Below, in pieces: positions 43,401 through 54,051 of a DNA stretch of 64,000 nt (within the stretch, counting starts at the first letter, position 1; each line of letters starts with the position of its first letter). Below the pieces are notes generated by a model. That model searched no databases and was not told the DNA's origin. It saw only the letters and a program-made list of their open reading frames with translations. The DNA comes from Cruorifilaria tuberocauda. Taxonomy: Eukaryota; Nematoda; Chromadorea; Rhabditida; Onchocercidae. A program made the position numbers and the translations under genes. The stretch lies in the NCBI GenBank assembly GCA_013365365.1, contig JABVXU010000057.1, forward strand, positions 124,001 to 188,000, written 5' to 3'.

Positions 43401-44850
43401 AAAATGAAAGAGCAAGAAAAAAACGAGCAAAGATTGTAAAGAAGAAATATTAGTATTGTAATCATACTGCATAGTTATAATTTCCCATTTATTTTCTATT
43501 CCTTAACATGGTGCTATCTGAGTTTCATTTTGCGTCATTTCCAGACTAATCCTATATGCAATTAATCACTGAAGTTAAAAATGCAGTCTTCTGACATTGC
43601 TTTTTCACGATAACATCAATCAGGAATTAAGTTGCTTAGATGGGATCACCTTAAGCAAAGTTTTCTATCTGTAATGGAAAGATAAAATAATGCGCTTCGT
43701 CAATTACTATGTTCTTCTTCGAACCATTCTTTTGCATTAATCGTTTTGGAAATAATTGATTATTTGCATTTGGTGCTGTCTTTTCAAATAAAACTTTTGC
43801 AGCTAGGGACTGTTATCATTCATTGATCATTGATAGATAGCGAGAGATGATTTGAAAGTTAATGCTAAAATAAATAACAGAAGTGTTAACAGGATATCAG
43901 AAATAGTAGGATTCGGAGAGTGATAGCAGAATGATAAAGAAAAGGACAACAGATTGATATAACATTTATTCTCCAAAGATGGATTTCAACATTTCTACAA
44001 TTGTCAAATTCATATTCAAATTTTAGAACTTTTTATAGTGATGTAGATGAATAGATAGGTATCTAGACGATCACGGTTATTTTAGGAATATAGTTACGGT
44101 AATACTTCAATCTTGTTGTGTTCTAATTTGAGTTTAGATCTTTAAATAGTTTCATATTTGCTTTTTATAGTAGCTACAGAGATATTCTATAATGTATATA
44201 TTGCACTGACTTCATTAGTTTTACACATCTGGTATGCAATGATAACCGTACTTCAACCGGATGACTGGATGACGTCATTGGTCTTTTCCAAATTCAAGTA
44301 GCTAACATTTAATAGAATGATTAGGATTAAAATTTGGAAGAATTAACTCAACGTACAATATATACACATTAATATTTAGTAATGTAAGTGAAACATCTGG
44401 TTCACATAACAGTATTTCTTTCTTGATCTTTGCAATTTCCTATCCCAGATATTCTACATACTGCCGCATACTGTATGAAAATACAGTATGCAGCAGTATG
44501 TAGAATACTCATTCGGTGAAAATCATATTTTTGCTTGCTGAAGTATAATTTACTGTTATATAATATATTTCATATATTGGGATGTATTTGAGAAATAATT
44601 TTTCTCCTTTTTTTAGATCGATATCCGTTTATTACCGTCGGAAATATATGAATATAAAGTATCAGTGATGGCTCTTTGTGCTGGTCGTTTACCGTTCCCG
44701 AAGCTCACGATTCGTAGTTCGATGTTCAGTTCAGCAACATTGGACGAAATTACTTCGCTTTCAATTCCGGATGCTATATTTATATTAGTCAGTTCGTTTG
44801 TTTCTTTTTTCTTGAATAATTTCAAGAAATTTGTGATAATCAATGTTTGA
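34412..44850 (+). CDS. trpp-11: TRAPPC11 (foie gras/gryzun) vesicle-tethering subunit
   Basis: The N terminus reads FLTGLDIVNNRSHAAVFSAF, as in animal TRAPPC11. The foie-gras helical-repeat region follows, with LKFASHLIWECR-type and RQQFKLAFLSELRQDTHTAL segments (about 35650), AAAYYYRQANEAI (about 36840) and FKKYKCLRMQRYMMFLLSDE (about 37250). The C-terminal beta-rich gryzun part follows, with EPADMFVFAGNKK and, after a 3.56-kb intron, IDIRLLPSEIYEYKVSVMAL. TRAPPC11 belongs to the TRAPPIII tethering complex of early secretory traffic and autophagy. The gene has about 20 exons; joins in the middle are approximate. The last 18 or so residues after IPDAIFIL are low-complexity and unlike the family, so the true end could follow one more splice at GTCAGT (44791). 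Confidence 0.9.
38710..38785. repeat. TA microsatellite pair in a TRAPPC11 intron
   Basis: Two runs of TATATATATA, each followed by TTGG.A.ATAGA, form an imperfect duplication of about 50 bases. Confidence 0.7.
41056..44617 (+). other. 3.56-kb last intron of TRAPPC11
   Basis: The upstream exon ends FAGNKK before GTTCCA and the downstream exon begins IDIRLLP after CTTTTTTTAG. The intron is AT-rich and contains no recognisable coding sequence. It holds the strong hairpin at 44450-44507. Confidence 0.75.
44450..44507. repeat. 27-bp near-perfect hairpin with GAAA loop
   Basis: The left arm is 44450-44476 and the right arm 44481-44507. They are reverse complements with a single C-A mismatch, separated only by GAAA. 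Each arm carries two CATACTG copies. It lies about 110 bases before the last TRAPPC11 exon. Confidence 0.95.
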
Positions 44851-46224
44851 ACATATCCTATTTTGGGATTACTAAAATTTTATGAAAGAATTTACTTTTC
44901 CTTTTCAAAGCTGTTATATATTTTTTTGAAAAAATTATCTAAAAAATATTTCTTCTTATTTTTGTTGCAAAAAAGCGTTGCGATTATCAAAATAACGTCC
45001 AATTATAAAACGAGTGAAAAGTGAATGGATGAATGAATTGGTGATGATATTTGCATAGCTGAATGGTTGTAATGAATGAGAACGCTGACGTTTTTCAGCC
45101 CTTAGCAAAGACGTGAAATGTGACAGAAACTTCGAAGCTTTACATTTGTTGATTTTGGTCCGCATGTTTCTTCTGCCGATGATGTCGCATAATGATGATG
45201 AGGTAATGGTGATATATCTTTGGTTTTCTTACTGGGTTTTTTGATTTTAGTATACTTAGATATCTAGTGGTAATAGTGCATTCTTTGTGTTTCTTGTAAA
45301 AAATATTCAAATCATGAAGTTTCATAGGATAAGTTGATGAAGGGATGTACATGCTTTTTTTAACAGTACTCTTTAGTCTTACAGTAAATAAATATATTGA
45401 CAAACTTTCTTTCCATTTGATTCTTGTCTATCTTTTTTCGTTGGTACATTGATTTCAAAACTCGAAAATCCGACCGTTGTACAGTTAACTGTAATGAGCT
45501 GGAATTCCCGATTGTTAGTATCATTGACTCAATAAACTTATCTAGTAACAACCGGTTTTCCAGCTATATGGAAACTTTAGTTATAGTGAATTATAATCAT
45601 TGTATGTTTTGAAAGATGGCTTACATATCTCAATTGTCATTATCATTATTATTATTATTATTGTTGTTGTTAATAGCATTCCTTGTATTTACTGTCATTT
45701 TCAACCTTATTGAATTTTTAGGTAATTATCAATGAATTAGTTAAATTAAATGTGTGATATCATGGATAATATTCAGTAGCCTACTGTTAATTTAATAAAT
45801 TATTGAAAGAGTGAAGTGAGAACCAAACGTGGAGCACAGTCGGATTGAAAAGGCGGAGTTGCCGAACTGACCGAACAACATCGAAGGAAGAAGGAAGGCA
45901 GAGGGAGTAAGAGCAACACCCTTTGAGCCACGCCACCACCAACACCCCCACCAGCATCACCAGTATCACCACCACCACCACCACCACCACCACCACCACC
46001 ACCATCACCACCACCACCACCACCACCAGTATCAGCATCGCCACCATCAGCACTATCATTATCTTCAACAAATCATTTACACATATAGTAGGCAATCCAT
46101 TGGTAGGGTTTCGGTGCTGGTGGTTCGGCCGAATACCTGATAATAATACATACTACAATTGACGGGTGTGAAGCCGTTCAAGCATTCTGCTATTTAACGG
46201 GAGGGGCAGTTTGAAAAAAAAAAA
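44851..46224. other. Intergenic region before the TGF-beta gene
   Basis: About 1.4 kb contains an ATT/GTT trinucleotide run near 45637-45672, a long CAC repeat at 45967-46028 and an A-run just before the TGF-beta ATG. Short open frames here follow the repeats and are not convincing. The TGF-beta promoter and 5' UTR are presumably inside. Confidence 0.5.
45967..46028. repeat. (CAC)n trinucleotide repeat
   Basis: About 20 CAC units, broken once by ATC, lie roughly 200 bases upstream of the TGF-beta ATG. Flanking CAC/ATC variants extend the low-complexity zone to about 45925-46060. Confidence 0.9.
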
Positions 46225-49200
46225 ATGACATTGCTTGCTGCATCGATGATACATTCGATATTCCTAGCACTGAGCTTGCTCTGTAGTCCATCAATATATG
46301 GAACTATCGCTTGGCATCATCATAGCAATCATAGTTGTCATGGATGTGCAGAAGCGCGTGATGAATTGGCTAAAATACGATTGGAAATAATTAAACGTGA
46401 AATATTGGAAAAGCTTGGTTTGGATGCACCACCACAAGTACGACCACAAGATGGTTTTCCAACAATACCACAGGTTGCTAAATATTTGAAATATCAATTA
46501 CGATATGATCCAGCAATAACACCAATGCATACATCATTTTTGGCTGATGAATTAATGATACCGGAGCGTAAAGCGGAACGAACGATTGTACTAGCCGAAC
46601 GTACATCATCAGCACGTTTCAATTTGAATTCAAATCAAGTTCTTGCACATTTTAAGTTTTCTGATGAGTTAATGTCAAAATTGCTACTATCTGCTGTACT
46701 CAATATATATCTTCGAAAACCAGCTAAACTTCATCCTGATTCACGTATTGCTGCAGTTCAAGTACTGGTCAAGGAAGCCGTCAAGAATAGCTCGGTATTA
46801 TACTTTTTTTTTTTCTCTATCTTATCTCTCTCTTTTTATTTTTCTCTTGAAAAAGCGAAAAATGTCCGCTTATTTTGCAATAACACTTCCATTTGCTTTT
46901 CCTTTCCTTTCCTACCATTTTCCAATTTAGCAATTTTTTTTTTCACCTTAATCACCTTTAGCACTTTTAGTTGTTGATAACAGGTGTATTGCTTTTTTTT
47001 TTGTTCACATATGCACTTATTCACGTTAAAGTTTAATTTATTACATACAGTCAATAAATGAAATGAATTGATTTATGATTTATAATATATCTGTTTGATG
47101 ATATATTATTTAAAGATTTCAGGTTAAACAGGATGATGATACATGTATCCTGCAAAAATTCGTTTAATTTATACATTCCCCTTCTTCTTCTTCTTCTTCT
47201 TCTTTTTAATTTCTTTCACTTCGGGTCATTCATTTCATCTTATTTTCTGAACTTTTCATGAACCTTTTCTTTGTTTCATATATTTCACATAATTTATCTC
47301 CTGATCACGTGCCATTCTTTTTCTTTATTATCTTTATTTATTTTCGGTTTTTGCTTCACTTCTAATATTAACTTGCTAGTTCGTGCGTTACAACACGTAC
47401 GTGAATGATCACGTACCATTTCCCACGTACATGAACAATTGGAAGATGTGGAAAAATTGTAATAATTTTTTGCAACATATTTTCATTCACAAATCATTAC
47501 AATCACAAATCAATATAATATTCACAAATCAAATTTTCTTTTTTAATTCAAAAATGAATTCAACAATGTTTCTTTTTTTTTTCTATTGCGACCATTTCTG
47601 TTTTTCGAGAATACAATGAGAATGAGATTGATAATTTCTAAAAGACGAATATTATATTTTTATTTATATGAATTAAAAAAAATTTTTTTTTTTTTGTTTC
47701 GCCATATCATTTTAACTTTCCTGTTTCCGTTTTCTAACAGTAGAAGAATGCACTGCCACATTTATTCGCATTAATCTGAAATGAAATGAAATGAGATAAG
47801 GAAAAAAAAAGAAAACTTAGCTATCTGCAAATGTTAACTTTAAAAAAAAAGAAAGCATCGAATACATAATAATATTTCTCGAGAAATATTTATTTGTGTA
47901 ATAATGAAATTTAATGTGTAATAATGAAATACCGTATCTTGTTGTTGTTATTGTTATTGTTGTTGTTTATTCTATATTTTAAGAAACTCTAAAATTAGTT
48001 TTTCCGGTAGAACAAGTCATATAATTTTGGGGTCCTGATTTGGTATATTTTGCTTTCGAGAAATATTTCTTCTAATTTGATAGTAGCAAGTTTGCAAAAC
48101 GGGTTTTGTTCATCATGACCGTAACAACATCGTTGTTGTCATCATTATCATCTAGGTATATATTATTATTATACATATATTGATAATGATAATGATAGGA
48201 AGAATAAGAGTAAAAGAAAAAGTGTATGAGAGAGAACCGATATTATGTTAGATATGGATCAAGGCCAAAAAGCCGAGAAATCTTTGTACTTCACCTCCGT
48301 TAGTTAAATCGAGGTCACGTAGTTGTTGTATAGATTGAGGCGTAAGTAGAGATTTATTAACCTCAAGGTTATTCTTCTTCCATCTCCTTTTTTTTTTTGA
48401 AAGAGTCAAAAAAATAGCAATAGTCTTCAATGGGACGGATAACCTGTCTTTCATTGTAAATACTTTTTCATTGGACAATAAGTTAAAGTAATCTGTTCTA
48501 AAAAGAGAGAGAGAGAGAGAGAGGAAAAGAGGAAGAAAGAAAGGAAAAAGGAGAGAAAGTTAACTGACTGACGTATTGGTTTTCCAATTTAGAGTCTGTA
48601 TGGTAATATTTGATGAACTTACCGGTTCTTTGTACATTTGTACGGAAAAGTCAACAGATGTAAACTTATAGATAAAACCCATATTGATGACACTTATGGT
48701 TTTACTTTCAGAAACTGATATTAGTAAGAAAATATAAAAGAAATCAAAAAAAAAAGTTGGAAAGGTTGCTTAAAGAATGGAATTTATATATTGAGAAGCT
48801 TTTCAAACATTTCATGATCAATATGAAATAAATCAATTAAAAAAAAATACTTTTATTTATTTCATGATCAAAATTAGAAAGAAATAAATTATAGAAATGC
48901 TTTTATGATATATCAGGTTAATTTTCAAAAAATACAAGCAATGCTATTTTTCTTTATCTTTCCTTTTTGATCAATTTGATATTTTGTTAATTCTTATTGG
49001 ATAGCTTTATAATCATGATAAACTATCACTACTGCTAAAGATTAATAATTTCATCTAAGAAAGAAAGAAAAAAAAACTTTGTCATGAAAAATTTTTGGAT
49101 GATCAGAAAATGAAAGGAACATAAATGATCATGGAACAATGATTTAAAAATTTTTTAAAACCTGATATATCAAAAAAAAAAAGTATGCAAATGAATGAAT

Positions 49201-52200
49201 TGTGTGTCTCATCTCACCTTATACGCTTCATGCTGATTTTAAAGTTGCAAAAAAAACAAAAAATGAAAAAAAAAATCGGAAAGCAATTTCTGTTTAACCT
49301 GGTACTCAATACATCATTCATTATCAGTATTACACTATTACATACATTGTCACATTTGTTTTAAAAATCTTGCTTTTCTTTTGTGATGAAAAGGACAGAT
49401 GTAATTGATGTTGATTTGCATCACATCTAATTTCATTTGTTACTTTGATTTGCATTCATTTCTCCATTAAACCCTCAGAACTTGATCAAACATCTCCAGA
49501 ATTTTCGTTTTATCAACACAAAGCGATTCCGGATTGCTCCTTCTTTTTCTTTTCAGGATACAGTAACAGTAACAAATAGTTTTACAAATTGAGTAAAATT
49601 GAAAACAATCAAAGTAATTTCTAAAACTATAAACGATAATGTTTATAAAAATGATGCCAAAATGGCATTCTGAAACAGTAAAAAAGGCTATCATTGCTGA
49701 AAGGAAAATATCCGTTCAAAAATTCAGAAAATCGTTCAGAATTCATTCAGCAAATCGTTACCATATATCTGTACATTTATTTAATTAATTAATTAATTAA
49801 TTTATTTATTTATTCATTTATATATATATACGTGTATATCTATTTATTTATTTATTTACTTTTTAGTTAATTAATTAATTAATTAATTACAGGTATCTTT
49901 TCTTCATTTACTTGTTATTTTTTATCTTAATTTTAAATTCTTTCTTTCTTTTTCAGCAACTTAATATTGCCTTTCGAGATGATTAATTTTGATGATGAAA
50001 TTATATGCGAGAAAGAATTTATAACGTAACGTGACGTAATGCAACGTAACGTAAAGTAACATAAAGTAATTTAATGGAAAATTAAAAAGATGAAAATATA
50101 TTAAAAATGAATTCATGCGTTTGATGTTATATAAATTTGATAAATTAACAAAAGAAATCGTTAGTCTCTTTCTTTCCAGTTTTTTCTTCGTTGAAGAGTG
50201 AAATAGCGACAAGGTGAGTTACGGCGAGCATTCCATAAAATGCTTTTCGAAACCATTCTTCTTATTTTATCAAATTTTATGATTGCTATAGAATCATCGA
50301 AAGTATCATATCATATCAGTAAAATTCCATTTACTCTTTATCAGTCAATTTTTTTTTTCAAAATCGAATAATTCAACTTATAATATTAAAAAAAAAATTT
50401 AAAGATAATATTGTTCAAAAAAAAAGAAAAATAATCTTCTAGAGAATTTATTTTTTTTTCTGAGATTAATCATTTTGGAGTTAAATATTTGCTTAACGTT
50501 CCTTTTTGTTTTAAAATTTACACAGTTTAGTCATGGCTGTTTCTGGTTTAAGGTTAATTTTTAAAATTTTACTTTCATCCTTTACCCAATCTTATTCGCA
50601 GTAATTCAATTTATTTCACAGTAATATGTAATTTTTGTAGTCATTCATGGAAATATTCTAAAATGACAGCAATTTGAAAGAATTCATCGAAAACAAGAAT
50701 CGATCGATCAATGTGTCATCTTTGCAATTTTTAAGATTGTTTCAACTATTAATCATTCTTTAAAACTTTTTTTTTTACCTTTCGGAGACTAAAGTTATGT
50801 AGATTTATGATTTGTAGCTTCTGAATTTATTGCATTTGCATATGTATCATTGCACTAGCCATCATCATCCTCTTTACTAAATTACATTTTTGACCTCTTA
50901 TATCATCATCCACTTTATTTTCAATCAATTTTCCGGATTTCATTGAAGAACACAAAAATTGCAAACTGTAAATTTGACAATTGAACCTCAGAACTGTTTC
51001 AGTGGAAGTTTCCTGTTTATTGCATTCACGATAACAGCGAAAATCATGCTTAATTAATTGTTTATACTTGCTTAATAGCTAGAAGCATGATTTCTCCTCC
51101 TCAACGTTCAGTTTATCATTTACTTACATTTTTTCATTTTGAAATAAATCATGAAATGAGATTCTTACGATGTTCGTTCACCACTTCTTATCCGCTACCA
51201 CATGATCATTTCGTTTAAACGAAAGTTTTCCTTTCGTTTTCGATCATTCACCAAAGCTCCTCCGCTAGAATCAGATAAATCTATTAAACGCTTTACAAAA
51301 TATGCTTACTACCATAAATACAACTGATATAATTACTTCACACAGTGCAAAAGCACCATTAATTATATAGCCTTTCTTATCTCTTCATTGAAAAACAGCT
51401 TTTTTTTCTTCTTTTTAATTTTTAAAAAAACTTTTTGAATTGAAACTGTTTTTGATTTGTTCATTTCTTTCATTTTTGATGATGAAGTGAGAAATGAATT
51501 TAGTGAAAGTTGAAATTTGACAAATTCTCATAGATCATGAATAAATTTAACTATAAATCATATTCAATAGTCAAATAACTAGTTATACTATGGTACTAAT
51601 TTAAGATAATAGGTAAGAATCAATGAGATCACATTCCAAGGATTACAGATATTTTAATCCTAGTAGTGATAATATTACCTATTATCTGAAATACTCTTAA
51701 TGAATTGCTTAATCGAATTGAATAATGTCATGATGATAAGGATGTGATGTTATTGTTGTTCATATTTTATTAAATTGAAAAAATTCAGATTGGTGCAGCT
51801 CTAGCAGAGCGAAAACGTCATATTGATCTAACTAAAGATGGTTATATACAAATTCCAATACGTATTGATGATGTGCAACGATGGTGGAGTGGTAATGATT
51901 TCATGGGCTTATATGTGGAAGCATTTTATAAAGGCGAAAATTTGGCTCTCTATCCACAGCATGATTCCAAAAATGTTCGTACTTCTTCTCGACTCTATCA
52001 TCAAATAGGTATGTGATCATCCTTACTTTACTTCTACATCTATTACAGATGATGTATCTTGAATTAACAACTATCGAAGAGTGGGGTCGTCGTAAGCGTA
52101 GCTATCAGGAAGTGTGTACAAAAGAGATGAATGAACCATCTTGTTGCCTGTATAGCTTAGTTGTGGATTTTGAAGCTGCTGGTTGGGATTTTGTTATTGC

Positions 52201-52581
52201 TCCTAAATTATACGATGCGCATATGTGTAGCGGAGAATGTCGTCTTCATCATGTGAGGAGTTTATTGTTTGTTTGTTTTTTTACTATCACTTAGATTATC
52301 TATCTTTCAACGTACAATTTATAATATTAACTTTTTATTGAAATATTTAGATTTATGAAATTTGAAATGTTCATGAATTTCTTTAATTCAACTCAAATCT
52401 TTTCTAGGCTGGTCGTTCAGCTCATAGTAAAATCACTTCATCAACGAAAAAAAATGCCGTAAGTGGTTGTTGCCATCCAACAGAGTATGATCCGATAACG
52501 CTTGTCTATATGACTCAAGAAAAGGAGCTGAAGATCCGCGAAGTGCCAGGTATGATAGCCCGGCGATGTGCCTGTGCCTGA
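46225..52581 (+). CDS. TGF-beta superfamily ligand, nine-cysteine activin/myostatin-like
   Basis: Exons 46225-46794, 51789-51974, 52049-52252 and 52408-52581 are all in phase 0 and give 377 residues. A signal peptide (LLAASMIHSIFLALSLLCS) precedes a prodomain that opens with CHGCAEARDELAKIRLEIIK, like the myostatin/GDF11 latency helix. A furin site RRKR is at about residues 266-269. The mature part of about 108 residues has nine cysteines: EVC, SCC, HMC, GEC, GCC and RCAC. It also has the strongly myostatin-like VVDFEAAGWDFVIAPK. Such ligands are secreted dimers acting through activin-type receptors and Smads. Filarial candidates are the DAF-7/TGH-2 class or TIG-3; I cannot decide between them. 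The exon 2 end is uncertain: the in-phase donor is GTTCGT, whereas a better-looking GGTATG at 52008 breaks frame. AATAAA is at 52977. Confidence 0.92.
48248..48360 (-). mobile_element. Possible Ty3/gypsy reverse-transcriptase fragment
   Basis: The minus strand reads LLTPQSIQQLRDLDLTNGGE followed at once by VQRFLGFLALI. This resembles the segment between reverse transcriptase and RNase H of Ty3/gypsy-type retroelements, where a pattern like TN..EVQRFLG is common. Only about 35 residues are recognisable. No LTRs or flanking pol domains were seen, so this would be a relic. Confidence 0.4.
49467..49560 (-). other. Short unexplained coding-like stretch
   Basis: The minus strand reads RKRRSNPESLCVDKTKILEM followed by FDQVLRV-stop, with better composition than the surrounding intron. 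It is too short to assign and may be chance or a retroelement scrap. Confidence 0.15.
49785..49895. repeat. TTAA/TTTA tetranucleotide repeats
   Basis: Two (TTAA)n tracts flank (TTTA)n and a short TATATA run in the TGF-beta intron. Confidence 0.9.
50023..50065. repeat. Imperfect (ACGTA/ACGTG)n repeat
   Basis: The sequence aacgtaacgtgacgtaatgc continues as aacgtaacgtaaagtaac, a five-base-periodic array of ACGT cores like the one near 5670. It lies inside the TGF-beta first intron. Confidence 0.6.
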
Positions 52582-54051
52582 TTTCAAGCAGCAACGAGAC
52601 TGAGCGAACCCAAGGTGTCGGGAGCCACGTTACTGAAGAAGGGGACGATCATGGAATTATGGTCAACACGTACCATTCTACAACACCGAAACATCGTTAC
52701 TGTAATTCCCCAAGCTAAATGCATCTGCTGCTGCTCCTGCTGAACATGCAGAATCCCACAAGCGCCAGGCTCTCCCTTGTACAAGTCAGCAAAATAGAAT
52801 AAGGAAGGGGGACTGAAAGGTATGACCAAATTGAGGGATATTTGGCTGACATCTTGAACGCTCATTTTGAATTTGCTTGTTATTGTTAGGTATTTAATTG
52901 TCATCAACCATCACCACCATACTGCCGTTACCACACCAACTAGCGATCATTGATGCATGAATATGATTAATTATTCAATAAAAATGATTGCGAATCAATG
53001 TTTGTACCGCAGAAATACATATCTACATCTTCATGAATGACAAATCAGATTAGAAGTGGTGATGATTTCAATATGAAAATGAAAGTTGTCTCCTACACTG
53101 TGCATTTTATAAGACATACACTTCTTCACATACTAATTAAATTTCAATCCTTTTGCTTATAAATAACATCGTACTATTGATGGCAAAAACCATCATCATA
53201 TGATTAATTATATATGCATCCATAAGCATATCAATGTATTTTTATCAAGCTGTATTTGCAGACAGAACTCACCTTTTCATTTTCAGTCATATTTGTTTCT
53301 CGTTACGGTTATTGGGATAAACTTGAACAAATATGACTGATTATCCCAATTATAAACTAAGAAATGTGTTATACAATCAAGACAACAAAATAACAAAATA
53401 CTTTAACGGAAAGTACATAACAAATTTGGAAAAATGTAATATGAGCAGAAGAAAAATGATAAGAAATACATAGAGAACACGGTAGTAATAAAACAAATAC
53501 AAGTAATTAGATAATCGAATGAATAAGCCGATAAGGTTCTCTGTCTAGAATGCGATGTTGACAAATTGATGCAAAAATCCAGTCTGCTTTTAACACTTCT
53601 TTTTTCATATCCAACTCAAATCTGCAGAAACACAATCAAGAATGGAATTTTTTTTAACCCTTTTTTTTATTACACTAAGAAATTTATTCCTAAATTTAAC
53701 TATTCAGATTTGAACTATACATACTTTCATTGCAAATATTTTTTGCATTTTTACATATTTGTAAGCAGAAATATTGTTGAGTTTGTTTATTTTGCATTCA
53801 ACATGCAAAGATAAGTATATTTGCTAAACAAAGCAAATTTACACTATTTCTAATCAGTTTATTTCATAGTTAGTTTACCTCGTTATTCGTTTATTTATAA
53901 GCCTCGAGCTGTAGTCATATGTCAAAACCAACAAATAAGTATAGCATGCCATGATGCAAAACAAAACCGGTCCATGTTTCTTTTCGATTGGTAGTATTGC
54001 AATGAGCAATTTAGAAAAATAGTTTCTTTTTAAAACGAAAAATAGTTTCTC
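52582..54051. other. TGF-beta 3' flank / convergent region with brc-1
   Basis: The AATAAA at 52977-52982 would give the TGF-beta mRNA a 3' UTR of about 0.4 kb. The remainder is AT-rich. It carries the interlocked inverted repeats at 53283-53350. A minus-strand open frame at 52584-52907 lies over the 3' UTR and shows no family resemblance. Any unseen last exon of brc-1 would also lie here. Confidence 0.5.
53283..53350. repeat. Two interlocked perfect inverted repeats
   Basis: Arm A is 53283-53297 (TCAGTCATATTTGTT) and its exact reverse complement A' is 53326-53340. Arm B is 53311-53320 (ATTGGGATAA) and its exact complement B' is 53341-53350. The order is A-B-A'-B', with A' and B' directly adjacent. 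Confidence 0.95.

Larger units (their letters stand above)
46795..51788 (+). other. 4.99-kb first intron of the TGF-beta gene
   Basis: It is AT-rich, with many simple repeats (CTT at 47182-47210, GTT/ATT at 47938-47968, GA at 48503-48524, TTAA/TTTA at 49785-49895). There is a probable retroelement scrap at 48248-48360 and an ACGT-core repeat at about 50023-50065. Three CACGTAC motifs occur within 47391-47432. No exon is supported. Confidence 0.65.

Noticed and set aside
45787..46162. Thr-rich and Val-rich open frames on both strands upstream of the TGF-beta gene
   Set aside because: They are products of the CAC/ATC simple repeat and have no other protein features.
52584..52907. 107-codon minus-strand frame just after the TGF-beta stop
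   Set aside because: It is antisense to the probable 3' UTR and shows no recognisable domain.
53283..53350. H-type RNA pseudoknot formed by the interlocked inverted repeats
   Set aside because: With a 15-bp first stem and no bases between A' and B', the connecting loop could not span the stem; alternative hairpins are more plausible.
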